NCBI GenBank assembly: GCA_945865645.1
Contig: CAMBEI010000020.1
Span: forward strand, 1 to 37,410
From: Chitinophaga pinensis
GTDB lineage: Bacteria; Bacteroidota; Bacteroidia; Chitinophagales; Chitinophagaceae
DNA: 37,410 nt
Direction: 5' to 3'
Below the pieces are notes generated by a model. It searched no databases. It was not told where the DNA came from and saw only the letters and a list, made by a program, of their open reading frames with translations. Below, one piece after another: positions 17,288 to 25,256 of the stretch. The translations under genes and the position numbers were made by a program. Positions within the stretch are counted from its first letter, which is position 1. Every line of letters begins with the position of its first letter.

Positions 17288-18652
17288 ATGAGTAATAAAC
17301 CATCAATTCCCCAGGGCACTAGAGATTTTTCGGCAGAGGTTGTTCGTAAGCGGAATTATATTTTTTCTGTTATCCGACACATTTTTGAGTTATATAGTTT
17401 TCAACCATTAGAAACCCCGGCGATGGAGAACTTAGAAACCTTGACAGGAAAATATGGAGAGGAGGGAGATATGCTTATTTTTAAAATATTAAACAACGGC
17501 ATTAACAACGAAAAAAATATTGAAAAATCTAAGTTGGGCTTTAAAAAATTACTGGAAGGAAAAAGTAGCAGCGATATTACAGAACGTGCGTTGAAATATG
17601 ATCTTACTATTCCATTTGCAAGGTATGTAGCGATGAATCACACCAAAATTATTTTTCCATTTAGGCGCTATCAAATACAGCCTGTTTGGCGAGCCGACAG
17701 GCCTCAAAAAGGACGCTATAGGGAGTTTACACAGTGTGATGTAGATGTGGTAGGTAGCCTTTCTTTATTAAATGAAGTTGAACTTGCCAATATATATCAT
17801 GAAGTTTTTATTCAATTAGGATTAACAAACTATGAATTAAAAATTAACAGCCGTAAAATATTATTTGCCTTAGCAGAATTATGTGGCGGTGAGGAAAAAT
17901 TGATTGACATAACAATTGCTATTGACAAGTTAGACAAGATTGGATTGGAAAAGGTAAAAGCAGAATTACAACAACGTGGCATTAATAATGAGCAAATAAA
18001 TATTATAGAAACCTACCTGGGCATTAATGGAAGCAACGAGGAAAAACTTGATCAAATAAAATCCCTAGTTGGCTCCATAGCAATTGGAAAACAGGGCATC
18101 GAGGAAGTAGAATTTTTATTACAGCAAGCAAAAAATACGAATATAACTATTGATTTTACTTTAGCCAGGGGATTAAATTATTACACTGGAATTATTTTTG
18201 AAGCAAAGGCGCCAAAACAAGTAAATATAGGCAGCATTGGTGGTGGTGGTCGCTACAATGATCTAACAAGTTTATTTGGTGTACCAAATATCGCAGGGGT
18301 TGGTATAAGTTTTGGGGTAGATCGTATTTATGATGTATTAGAAGAAATGAATTTGTTTCCACAGGATGTACAAACAAATACTAAGGCACTTTTTTTTAAT
18401 CTGGGAGAAGCAGAAAGTTATTTTGCTTTTGGGGTGATGCAAAAATTACGAAGCAGTGGAATTGCATGTGAGTTGTATCATGAAGCAGTAAAAATAAACA
18501 AGCAATTTACTTATGCTGAGAATAAAAATATTCCTTACATAATTATTATAGGCAGCAAAGAAATGATGGACCAGAGTTGTACTGTTAAAAATTTAGCAAC
18601 GGGAAATCAGCAAATTATAACTTTAGAAAGCCTAGTTAATTATCTAAAATAA
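17288..18652 (+). CDS. hisS: Histidyl-tRNA synthetase
   Basis: HisS charges tRNA-His and is a class II synthetase. Motif 1 region: PQGTRDFSAE and the following helix. Motif 2 (about residues 115-150): FRRYQIQPVWRADRPQKGR and FTQCDVDVVG. Histidine A motif: LARGLNYYTG (about 298-307). Motif 3: GVGISFGVDRIYDVLEE (about 338-354). A C-terminal anticodon-binding domain follows. The length (454) is in the normal range. The stop codon directly abuts the convergent thiolase gene with no gap. Confidence 0.97.
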   Translation: MSNKPSIPQGTRDFSAEVVRKRNYIFSVIRHIFELYSFQPLETPAMENLETLTGKYGEEGDMLIFKILNNGINNEKNIEKSKLGFKKLLEGKSSSDITERALKYDLTIPFARYVAMNHTKIIFPFRRYQIQPVWRADRPQKGRYREFTQCDVDVVGSLSLLNEVELANIYHEVFIQLGLTNYELKINSRKILFALAELCGGEEKLIDITIAIDKLDKIGLEKVKAELQQRGINNEQINIIETYLGINGSNEEKLDQIKSLVGSIAIGKQGIEEVEFLLQQAKNTNITIDFTLARGLNYYTGIIFEAKAPKQVNIGSIGGGGRYNDLTSLFGVPNIAGVGISFGVDRIYDVLEEMNLFPQDVQTNTKALFFNLGEAESYFAFGVMQKLRSSGIACELYHEAVKINKQFTYAENKNIPYIIIIGSKEMMDQSCTVKNLATGNQQIITLESLVNYLK

Positions 18653-19846
18653 TTATAAATTTTCATAAATAATTGCCGCGCCCTGGCCTACGCCAACACA
18701 CATGGTAGCTAGTCCGTATTTGGCCTTACGTCTTTTAAGTTCATATAATAATGTAGTAGAAATTCTTATCCCACTGCAACCCAATGGATGCCCAAGGGCA
18801 ATAGCACCCCCATTTACATTTACTTTTTCTAAATCAAGCCCTAAGTCGTGAATACAGGCAATAGATTGAGAAGCAAAAGCTTCATTTAATTCAATAAGAT
18901 CGAGATCGGCGACCAGCAAGCCTGCTCTTTGCAAAGCCTTATGGGTAGCAGGTACAGGGCCAATGCCCATAATAGCAGGATCAACACCTGCAACAGCCAT
19001 GCTTACAATTTTTGCCATTGGTTGTAAACCATATTTCTTTACTGCGGCTTCGCTTGCTAATAACATTGCGGCAGCGCCATCATTAATACCGCTGCTGTTA
19101 CCTGCTGTTACTGTTCCATCTTTAGAAAAAGCTGGTTTTAGAACACTTAGCTTTTCCATACTAGAAACACGAGGATGTTCATCTTTTTCAAAATCAAAAA
19201 CGTCTTTCCCAATTTGTACTTGCAGAGGAGTTATCTCCTGATGCCATTTATTTTCGGCGAGTGCACTTTCGTATTTTTGTTGACTTGATAATGCAAAACC
19301 ATCTTGAGCATGTCGGCTAATGTTCCAACGCTTTGCTACATTTTCTGCTGTTTCTCCCATGGTATATGGGTAATACATTTCCGCCAACCGTTTATTTACA
19401 AATCGCCATCCCATTGTTGAATCAACAATTTGAGTATCTCTTGAAAAGGCAGTTGTATTTTTAGGTATTACAAAAGGAGCCCTACTCATACTTTCTACTC
19501 CACAGGCGATCATTAGGTCTCCATGGCCACAAGCAATAGCTCTAGCGCAATCCATAATAGCTTGTAAACCACTAGCACATAATCTGTTTACGGTATTGCC
19601 TGCAACGGAAGAAGGCAACCCTGCCAGCAAAGCTGCCATACGTGCTACATTACGATTATCCTCTCCACTTTGGTTAGCAGCTCCTGCAATCACATCTTCA
19701 ATAGCACTCACATCAATATTTGCATTTCGTTTAACCAAAACACTGATTACATGAGCCAATAAATCGTCTGGTCTTATATTGGCTAATGCGCCACCATATT
19801 TACCAATGGGCGTTCTAATGGAGTCAATAATATAAACTGTATTCAT
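18653..19846 (-). CDS. Acetyl-CoA acyltransferase (thiolase), PcaF-like
   Basis: Thiolases catalyse reversible Claisen condensation of acyl-CoAs. The 397-residue protein has the nucleophile Cys90 ([12 protein letters not shown]), the histidine base His353 ([14 protein letters not shown]) and the second Cys383 ([11 protein letters not shown]). FEKDEHPR and the [15 protein letters not shown] region resemble beta-ketoadipyl-CoA thiolases (PcaF/PaaJ) more than ordinary AtoB, but no aromatic degradation genes are near, so a role in fatty-acid oxidation is just as possible. A TAnnTTTG-like box (TAAATTTG, 19935-19928, minus strand) lies about 80 nt upstream. It is convergent with hisS with zero intergenic bases. 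Confidence 0.93.
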   Translation of the reverse strand: MNTVYIIDSIRTPIGKYGGALANIRPDDLLAHVISVLVKRNANIDVSAIEDVIAGAANQSGEDNRNVARMAALLAGLPSSVAGNTVNRLCASGLQAIMDCARAIACGHGDLMIACGVESMSRAPFVIPKNTTAFSRDTQIVDSTMGWRFVNKRLAEMYYPYTMGETAENVAKRWNISRHAQDGFALSSQQKYESALAENKWHQEITPLQVQIGKDVFDFEKDEHPRVSSMEKLSVLKPAFSKDGTVTAGNSSGINDGAAAMLLASEAAVKKYGLQPMAKIVSMAVAGVDPAIMGIGPVPATHKALQRAGLLVADLDLIELNEAFASQSIACIHDLGLDLEKVNVNGGAIALGHPLGCSGIRISTTLLYELKRRKAKYGLATMCVGVGQGAAIIYENL

Positions 19847-20099
19847 TAATTTAAAATATTAATAGAAAAAGATTAAGCAATTTAAAATTTTGTTATATAG
19901 AAAAATATAAATATCCTGCAATAAGGTCAAATTTATCATTATTAATTGATGATTTACATAACATTTATACCCTTTTGGCTTTAATTTGATTATTAAATGC
20001 ACATATTAACATAAAGTTTGTAAGGTTGCCCCTTCGATTACTACAAAAAGATAAACTATATTATAGATCCCCGCATATTCAAAAATCGCCCTATTTGCG

Positions 20100-20107
20100 T
20101 ACCTTTG
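20100..20107 (+). promoter_or_regulatory. Candidate -7 promoter element of rlmN
   Basis: TACCTTTG is a perfect TAnnTTTG, extended downstream by CAGCC. It ends 5 nt before the rlmN ATG, so the transcript would be leaderless or nearly so. No clear TTG lies 19-21 nt upstream. Confidence 0.55.
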
Positions 20108-20112
20108 CAGCC

Positions 20113-21153
20113 ATGTCGATTCAAAAAAATATACGAGAGTTTAGCTTACCAGCACTAAAAGAATACTTTGAATCTATAGGGGATAAAAAATTTAGAGCCA
20201 TCCAGACTTATGAATGGCTTTGGAAAAAAAATGCCCGCAGTTTTGAGGATATGAGTAATTTATCAAAAGAATTGCGAATAACATTAGCGACAAATTTTTC
20301 ATTGCCTGCTATTACAGTGGACACGAACCAAGTTAGTAGCGATGGCACGGTAAAATCGAGGTTTAAAACATTTGATGGACATTTTGTGGAAGGTGTTTTA
20401 ATTCCAACGGAAAAAAGGCAAACTGCTTGTGTATCATCTCAGATTGGCTGCAGCCTAAGCTGTAAATTTTGTGCAACAGGTTATATGGATCGAAAGCGGA
20501 ACTTAAATTTTGATGAAATTTATGATCAGGTGGCATTATTAAATGAACAAAGTGAAAAAGTGTATGGAAGTAAATTGACAAATATTGTTTTTATGGGTAT
20601 GGGTGAGCCCTTACTTAATTATAAAAGTGTACTAAAGGCGATAGATAAAATTACGGCTACCGATGGTATGGGTATGAGCCCTAAAAGGATAACGTTATCT
20701 ACTGCCGGAGTGGCCAAACAAATACGTCAATTAGGCGATGATAAAGTAAAATTTAACCTAGCCCTTTCTTTACATGCGGCTACAGATAAAAAGCGAGATG
20801 CGATAATGCCTATTAATGAAACTAATAGCATTGATACATTGATTGAGGCGTTGAATTATTTTTACAACCAAACAAAAAACGATATCACACTAGAGTACAT
20901 ACTTTTTAAAGATGTTAATGATACTATACAGGATGCGGAAGATTTAATTAAGATTTACCGACAAATTCCTACACACCTTATTAATGTAATAGAGTACAAT
21001 CCTATTGACAATGCTACCTTTAAAAAACCTGATGAAGATACCACCCAGCAGTTTACCAATTTTTTAGCTAAGCATCAGGTGAATGTGCGTTTAAGAAGAA
21101 GTCGAGGTAAAGATATTGATGCAGCCTGTGGCCAACTGGCCAACAAAAAATAG
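20113..21153 (+). CDS. rlmN: 23S rRNA (adenine2503-C2) / tRNA methyltransferase RlmN
   Basis: RlmN is a radical SAM enzyme that methylates C2 of A2503 in 23S rRNA and A37 in some tRNAs. The 346-residue protein has the radical SAM motif CSLSCKFC (Cys113, 117, 120). The two mechanistic cysteines of RlmN are also present: Cys106 (ACVSSQ) and Cys339 in the C-terminal DAACGQL. GMGEPLLN is the SAM-binding GGE-like segment. The frame extends upstream to a TTG at 20026, but the -7 promoter element at 20100-20107 lies inside that extension and the ATG at 20113 starts the conserved domain. Confidence 0.97.
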   Translation: MSIQKNIREFSLPALKEYFESIGDKKFRAIQTYEWLWKKNARSFEDMSNLSKELRITLATNFSLPAITVDTNQVSSDGTVKSRFKTFDGHFVEGVLIPTEKRQTACVSSQIGCSLSCKFCATGYMDRKRNLNFDEIYDQVALLNEQSEKVYGSKLTNIVFMGMGEPLLNYKSVLKAIDKITATDGMGMSPKRITLSTAGVAKQIRQLGDDKVKFNLALSLHAATDKKRDAIMPINETNSIDTLIEALNYFYNQTKNDITLEYILFKDVNDTIQDAEDLIKIYRQIPTHLINVIEYNPIDNATFKKPDEDTTQQFTNFLAKHQVNVRLRRSRGKDIDAACGQLANKK

Positions 21154-21236
21154 CATTACTTATTCTTGTTTTATAATGCCTAATTAAACTTATTTATTTA
21201 TTTCATGTCTAAAAATTAAATTAAAAAATATAATCC

Positions 21237-21866
21237 ATGAAAAAAGTTATGCTAACCTTATGTGTAATATTCACTATTGCAATTACTGCAAGTGCCCAAA
21301 AAAATATAGAACCAACCCACAACTTAAATCAAATTCATCAGCGAGGTAATATAACAGATGAATTAAATTTTTCTAAATTGCAGAAGGCACAGGCTAAATC
21401 AATTAAGGAAGATTACAGAAAAAAGATGCATAATATTAATAGAAATGAAGAGGTAACTGTTAAAGTGATGCGAGATAATAAGGAAGCGCTTATAAAAGAA
21501 AAGAAAAGAAAAATGGATGCTTTGTTAACCACTGAGCAAAAAACAAAAAGGGGTCAGCTTTTAACAGTAAAAAAAGCTAAAGCAGAATTAGAATTTACAA
21601 ATCGCTTGGCTAAAATGAAAACAAATTTGGGTTTATCAGATGAGCAAGTTGCTCAAATCAGATTGCAAAAGACCAGCACAAAGGTAAAAATGGACAAGTT
21701 AAAGACTAGTGAATCCTTAAGTAGGTCAGAAAAAAAAGAACAGATGAGGACATTAAAAGCAGAAGAAAAAGCGCAAAGCGAAAAAATATTTACGCCTGAT
21801 CAGATTAAAAAAATAGAAGAGAAGAAAAAAATATTGCAGAAAAAACAGGTGCTAAAAAATAAATAA
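21237..21866 (+). CDS. Exported Lys-rich coiled-coil protein (Spy/CpxP-like)
   Basis: The 209-residue protein has a signal peptide (MKKVMLTLCVIFTIAITASAQ). The rest is highly charged and helical, with LTTEQKTKRGQLL and LSDEQVAQIRLQ reading like the LTxxQ segments of Spy/CpxP periplasmic chaperone-like proteins, followed by Lys/Glu-rich helices up to the C-terminus (KKKILQKKQVLKNK). The likeness is weak. It stands alone between rlmN (84 bp upstream) and a strong terminator, so it is probably its own transcription unit. Confidence 0.78.
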   Translation: MKKVMLTLCVIFTIAITASAQKNIEPTHNLNQIHQRGNITDELNFSKLQKAQAKSIKEDYRKKMHNINRNEEVTVKVMRDNKEALIKEKKRKMDALLTTEQKTKRGQLLTVKKAKAELEFTNRLAKMKTNLGLSDEQVAQIRLQKTSTKVKMDKLKTSESLSRSEKKEQMRTLKAEEKAQSEKIFTPDQIKKIEEKKKILQKKQVLKNK

Positions 21867-21880
21867 CCCCCTGAAGCTAA

Positions 21881-21908
21881 AGAGGCGTTTCCTATAAGAA
21901 ACGCCTCT
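21881..21908 (+). terminator. Hairpin terminator
   Basis: An 11-bp perfect GC-containing stem (AGAGGCGTTTC, 21881-21891, and its complement 21898-21908) encloses a 6-nt loop, 14 bp after the stop of the Spy-like gene. The U-tract is short and mixed. Confidence 0.8.
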
Positions 21909-21957
21909 CTTATATCTGTTTGCGCAGTACCAAGCTAGTAACTCACCAAAAAAAGAT

Positions 21958-21965
21958 TACCTTTG
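21958..21965 (+). promoter_or_regulatory. Candidate -7 element upstream of the RluB-type gene
   Basis: TACCTTTG matches TAnnTTTG exactly and lies 41 nt before the ATG at 22007, just after the preceding terminator. No -33 TTG is obvious. Confidence 0.5.
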
Positions 21966-22006
21966 TCCTTCACTACTGTTGTAATAACAGCAAACCCACT
22001 ACAAAA

Positions 22007-23068
22007 ATGAGCCAGTCGCCATTCCAAAAATTTGTTCCCAAGAAAAAAAATAGTGTAATAAAAGAAGAATTTCGTCAAGAAAAGAAAAAGTATCGTAAGG
22101 AACGAAATGCTTTTTTTGATAAGAAAAAAGAGGAAGAATATCAGGCCCGACAGGCAAAAAAGAGTGGCATGGCAACAAAGGCTGCTGATAATGCAAAAGG
22201 TAATAGATCTGAATTAACTAACAACCCGCTTCTTATAGCGGCAGATAAGCCAAGAGGCGCAGCAAAAACTCCACATCAAAAATCGGCAAAAGCAGTGGCG
22301 GCAAATGACAACGCCCCAACAGGTATTATGCCTTTGAATAAATTTATGGCGCATTGTGGCGTTTGCTCGCGCAGAGATGCCGTAGAGTATGTAGCTTCAG
22401 GCAAAGTAAAAGTAAATGGCGAAGTTATAACAGAGCCAGGGTATAAAATTAAGGAGCAAGACGAAGTAATTTATAATGGCAAGAAATTATTTGTAACAAA
22501 AAATCTGGTGTATATTTTATTAAATAAACCTAAAGATTATATTACCACAACAGATGACCCCCAAGGAAGAAAAACGGTTTTACAATTAATTAAGCAAGCC
22601 ACTTCAGAAAGAGTTTATCCTATTGGGCGTTTAGACAGAAACACATCGGGGGTTTTATTACTAACTAACGATGGGGATCTTACGCAAAAACTATCTCATC
22701 CGAGCTACGAAATAAAAAAGATTTACGAAGTAAAACTAGATAAGCCACTTACCAAAGCCGATTTTGATAAAATTGTTAAAGGATTAAAGCTTGAAGATGG
22801 CGATATACAAATTGATAGCCTTGCTTATGCAGACAGTAAAGATAAATCGATCATTGGCATTGAGTTGCACAGTGGCAGAAACCGTATTGTTAGGCGTATT
22901 TTTGAGCACTTGGGTTACGATGTAAAAGGGCTTGACAGGGTTATGTATGCTACCCTAACCAAAAAAAATGTAGAACGTAGCAAATGGCGTTACTTAAGTG
23001 AAAAAGAAATACGGCTGTTGAAATACATGAATACATCGAAAAATAAAGCAAGCATTGAAAAAATATAA
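22007..23068 (+). CDS. RluB/RsuA-family pseudouridine synthase
   Basis: The enzyme converts uridine to pseudouridine in rRNA (RluB/RluF/RsuA branch). The S4 RNA-binding domain is at about residues 108-161 (MPLNKFMAHCGVCSRRDAVEY and VKVNGEVI). The catalytic segment PIGRLDRNTSGVLLLTNDGD has Asp210 as nucleophile. An N-terminal tail of about 100 residues, rich in Lys/Glu and Ala, precedes the S4 domain and looks disordered; its role is unknown. The ATG at 22007 is preferred to an upstream frame extension (21920) because the promoter box lies between the two. Its 3' end overlaps the next pseudouridine synthase gene by 14 bp. The target site cannot be told from sequence alone. Confidence 0.92.
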   Translation: MSQSPFQKFVPKKKNSVIKEEFRQEKKKYRKERNAFFDKKKEEEYQARQAKKSGMATKAADNAKGNRSELTNNPLLIAADKPRGAAKTPHQKSAKAVAANDNAPTGIMPLNKFMAHCGVCSRRDAVEYVASGKVKVNGEVITEPGYKIKEQDEVIYNGKKLFVTKNLVYILLNKPKDYITTTDDPQGRKTVLQLIKQATSERVYPIGRLDRNTSGVLLLTNDGDLTQKLSHPSYEIKKIYEVKLDKPLTKADFDKIVKGLKLEDGDIQIDSLAYADSKDKSIIGIELHSGRNRIVRRIFEHLGYDVKGLDRVMYATLTKKNVERSKWRYLSEKEIRLLKYMNTSKNKASIEKI

Positions 23069-23771
23069 ACCCGAGGTCATTTTTGAAAATGATTCTTTTA
23101 TCGCTATTAATAAACCAGCCGGATTATTATCTATACCTGATAGGGAACAAACACAAATATCTCTTAAAGATATTTTACTAAAAAAATACGATGCTATTTT
23201 TACCGTACATCGATTAGATAAAGATACTAGTGGCATCATACTTTTTGCCAAAAATGAAGCCGCACACAAATATTTTTCGCAGCTTTTTGAAGAAAGAAAA
23301 ATTGAGAAATATTATCAAGGATTGGTACATGGAATACCTACACAAAAAAAGGGAACTATTGATGCGCCTATTGCTGAGCATGGGGTGCAAAAAGGATTTT
23401 ACATAGTACACCAAAGAGGGAAAGATTCGGTTACAGATTATGAAGTAATACAAGAAAATAAAAGTTTTTCGTTACTTCAATTTCAGTTACATACGGGTCG
23501 TACTCATCAGATACGGGTACATTGTAAAAATATAGGACATCCACTTGCATGTGATGAATTGTATGGTAACGGGAAGCCTGTTTTACTTTCCACTATCAAA
23601 AAAAAATATAAACTTAGTCAGCACGACGAACAAGAAAGACCGATGCTTAACCGGTTGGCTTTACATTCTTATAGATTGAAATTCGCTGATATTGATGGAA
23701 AAATAATTGACCTAGAAGCACAGTTACCAAAAGATATCAGGGCATTATTACAACAAATAAAAAAGAATTGA
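23055..23771 (+). CDS. RluA-family pseudouridine synthase with a TTG start
   Basis: This 238-residue pseudouridine synthase of the RluA/RluC/RluD branch has no S4 domain. VHRLDKDTSGIILFAKN (residues about 51-67) contains the catalytic Asp55, and LLQFQLHTGRTHQIRVH is the second family signature. No ATG lies in frame near the N-terminus. The only sensible start is TTG at 23055, which lies inside the end of the RluB-type gene (14-bp overlap), so translation is probably coupled to it. The gene converges on rimM. The substrate (tRNA or rRNA) is not defined by the sequence. Confidence 0.92.
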   Translation: MKKYKPEVIFENDSFIAINKPAGLLSIPDREQTQISLKDILLKKYDAIFTVHRLDKDTSGIILFAKNEAAHKYFSQLFEERKIEKYYQGLVHGIPTQKKGTIDAPIAEHGVQKGFYIVHQRGKDSVTDYEVIQENKSFSLLQFQLHTGRTHQIRVHCKNIGHPLACDELYGNGKPVLLSTIKKKYKLSQHDEQERPMLNRLALHSYRLKFADIDGKIIDLEAQLPKDIRALLQQIKKN

Positions 23772-23852
23772 AGCGCTTTATTAAAACATTTTTTGCGTTA
23801 GCATTAATTTAATAGTGCACGTATTTTTACATGTATTTTTTTCACTTATTTT

Positions 23853-24368
23853 TTATCGATAAATATCTAATAACCCATCTGGCAGATTCACATACACTTT
23901 TCTATTTTTCGCATCTACTTTTTCAAGACTATCCTGATGAATGGGTATGAGTGCTTCTTTTCCATTTAAAAGTATGGCACATAGTATTTGGTGAGGCTGT
24001 TCAATCACTTCCATTATTTCGCCTAAGTTTTCATTCTCATTAACTATAGTAAAGCCTAATAGTGCAATGGGGGAAGATTTAGCAGCAAATTTTTGAAAGT
24101 CTTCTTCGGTTAGCCATACTTCTCTGGGAGTAAGTTTACGGGCAGTTTCTTTATCCTCAACACCTTCAAGTTTAATAAAAATCTCTTCCTTATTTTTAAT
24201 TTTTGTCCATTGTATAAAGTAAGGCAAAAAGCTATCTTTTTTTTCTTCTATAAAAATAGATTCTAATCCTTTTAAAGATGTTTTTTTACCCAAGCTATGC
24301 TCCAATATCAGATCACCTTTAAGGCCGTGACTAGCTACTAATTTTCCTATTTTAAAATAATGACTCAT
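23853..24368 (-). CDS. rimM: Ribosome maturation factor RimM
   Basis: RimM helps 30S maturation by binding near the 16S head and protein S19. The 171-residue protein starts with YFKIGKLVASHGLKGDL, the classic N-terminal domain, and ends with the PRC-barrel part PHQILCAILLNGKEALIPIH and PDGLLDIY. The frame is open to a TTG at 24431, but the ATG at 24368 is at the domain start and directly follows a -7-like box (TATCTTG at 24381-24375). It lies downstream of rpsP but beyond a terminator, so it probably has its own promoter. Confidence 0.96.
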   Translation of the reverse strand: MSHYFKIGKLVASHGLKGDLILEHSLGKKTSLKGLESIFIEEKKDSFLPYFIQWTKIKNKEEIFIKLEGVEDKETARKLTPREVWLTEEDFQKFAAKSSPIALLGFTIVNENENLGEIMEVIEQPHQILCAILLNGKEALIPIHQDSLEKVDAKNRKVYVNLPDGLLDIYR

Positions 24369-24374
24369 CGGGTG

Positions 24375-24381
24375 CAAGATA
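24375..24381 (-). promoter_or_regulatory. -7-like element directly before rimM
   Basis: TATCTTG followed by CACCC resembles the extended motif before rlmN and rpsT with one T missing. It ends 6 nt before the rimM ATG, so the mRNA would be near leaderless. No -33 element was assigned. Confidence 0.35.
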
Positions 24382-24455
24382 CGGAATATGAAAAAGGTAT
24401 TTGTGCGTTTAGAGTTAGTCGTGATTAACAATATAAGCAGATAGCCACATGGGGG

Positions 24456-24488
24456 GATAAAAAAAAGTCCTGATTAAATCAGGACTTT
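24456..24488 (-). terminator. Rho-independent terminator after rpsP
   Basis: An 11-bp perfect stem (arms 24464-24474 and 24478-24488, 3-nt loop) is followed on the minus strand by eight Ts. It lies 25 bp after the rpsP stop and separates rpsP from rimM. Confidence 0.9.
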
Positions 24489-24512
24489 AAAGAGTTAATA
24501 TAACAGTGCTAT

Positions 24513-25037
24513 TTATTCTTCCGTTTTGGTTTCTTCAGCAGCAGATGCTTCAATTTCAGCTTCAATTGGATCAGCAACAGGTGCTTCAACTGGTTCTGCA
24601 GTTGGTGTAACTTCAACTTTAGCCTCTACTTTTTTTACAATAGGTTGAGAGCGGCTGTCGTTACGAGCCTTCTTATGTGCCCCCTGACGGCGTGTAACAT
24701 TTGAATCATGTTCAACAGTCCAGGCGGTGAATTTTTCCATTGCACCAGCCTCATCAAACAAGCCTAAGCCCACTCCACGAAGTAAATGTTTAAGATATAA
24801 TACACCTTTGAAAGAGAGTATACGACGAACTGTGTCGGTGGGTTGAGCTCCTTTTTGTAGCCAGTCCAATGCTTTTTGGCGATCTACCTGAATAGTTGCA
24901 GGAACTGTTAAAGGATTGTAAGTGCCTAATTTTTGAACAAATTTACCGTCGCGAGGAGCTCTGCCATCAGCAACTACGATAAAATAAAAGGGGCGTTTCT
25001 TTGAGCCATGTCTTTGTAGTCTCATTTTTACAGCCAT
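24513..25037 (-). CDS. rpsP: 30S ribosomal protein S16 with a long acidic C-terminal tail
   Basis: S16 binds 16S rRNA in the 30S body. The first about 80 residues are canonical (MAVKMRLQRHGSKKRPFYFIVVADGR, GTYNPLTVP, ALDWLQKGAQPTDTVRRILS). The protein is 174 residues, about twice the usual 80-90. The extension has a basic part (NVTRRQGAHKKARNDSRSQ) and then an Ala/Glu/Val/Pro-rich acidic end (VEAPVADPIEAEIEASAAEETKTEE). From memory, S16 extensions of this kind occur widely in Bacteroidota. The ATG at 25037 gives the standard MAVK start. A promoter matches at 25091-25122. Confidence 0.96.
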   Translation of the reverse strand: MAVKMRLQRHGSKKRPFYFIVVADGRAPRDGKFVQKLGTYNPLTVPATIQVDRQKALDWLQKGAQPTDTVRRILSFKGVLYLKHLLRGVGLGLFDEAGAMEKFTAWTVEHDSNVTRRQGAHKKARNDSRSQPIVKKVEAKVEVTPTAEPVEAPVADPIEAEIEASAAEETKTEE

Positions 25038-25090
25038 AAATAGAAATTTTTGGTTGTTATTAAATAGGGTTTATCCTTGAAAAAGGACTG

Positions 25091-25122
25091 CGAAGATAAT
25101 AAGTGTATAGCAAAATGCCAAA
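25091..25122 (-). promoter_or_regulatory. Candidate rpsP promoter
   Basis: On the minus strand TTTG (25122-25119), a 20-nt spacer and TATCTTCG (25098-25091) give a -33/-7 pair with one mismatch in the -7 box, and the next bases CAGTCC echo the CAGCC seen at rlmN and rpsT. The predicted leader to rpsP is about 50 nt. Confidence 0.6.
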
Positions 25123-25256
25123 TAATTGGTTTAAACCATTGAAATTACTTTTTGATGGGGTATATTTTAATTTAATTGTCAATTTAACTGAATATTATCG
25201 TGTTTTCACTAGTCATTTACGATTAAAAGATTTGGACTAAAAAGAGGTTTAAAGTA

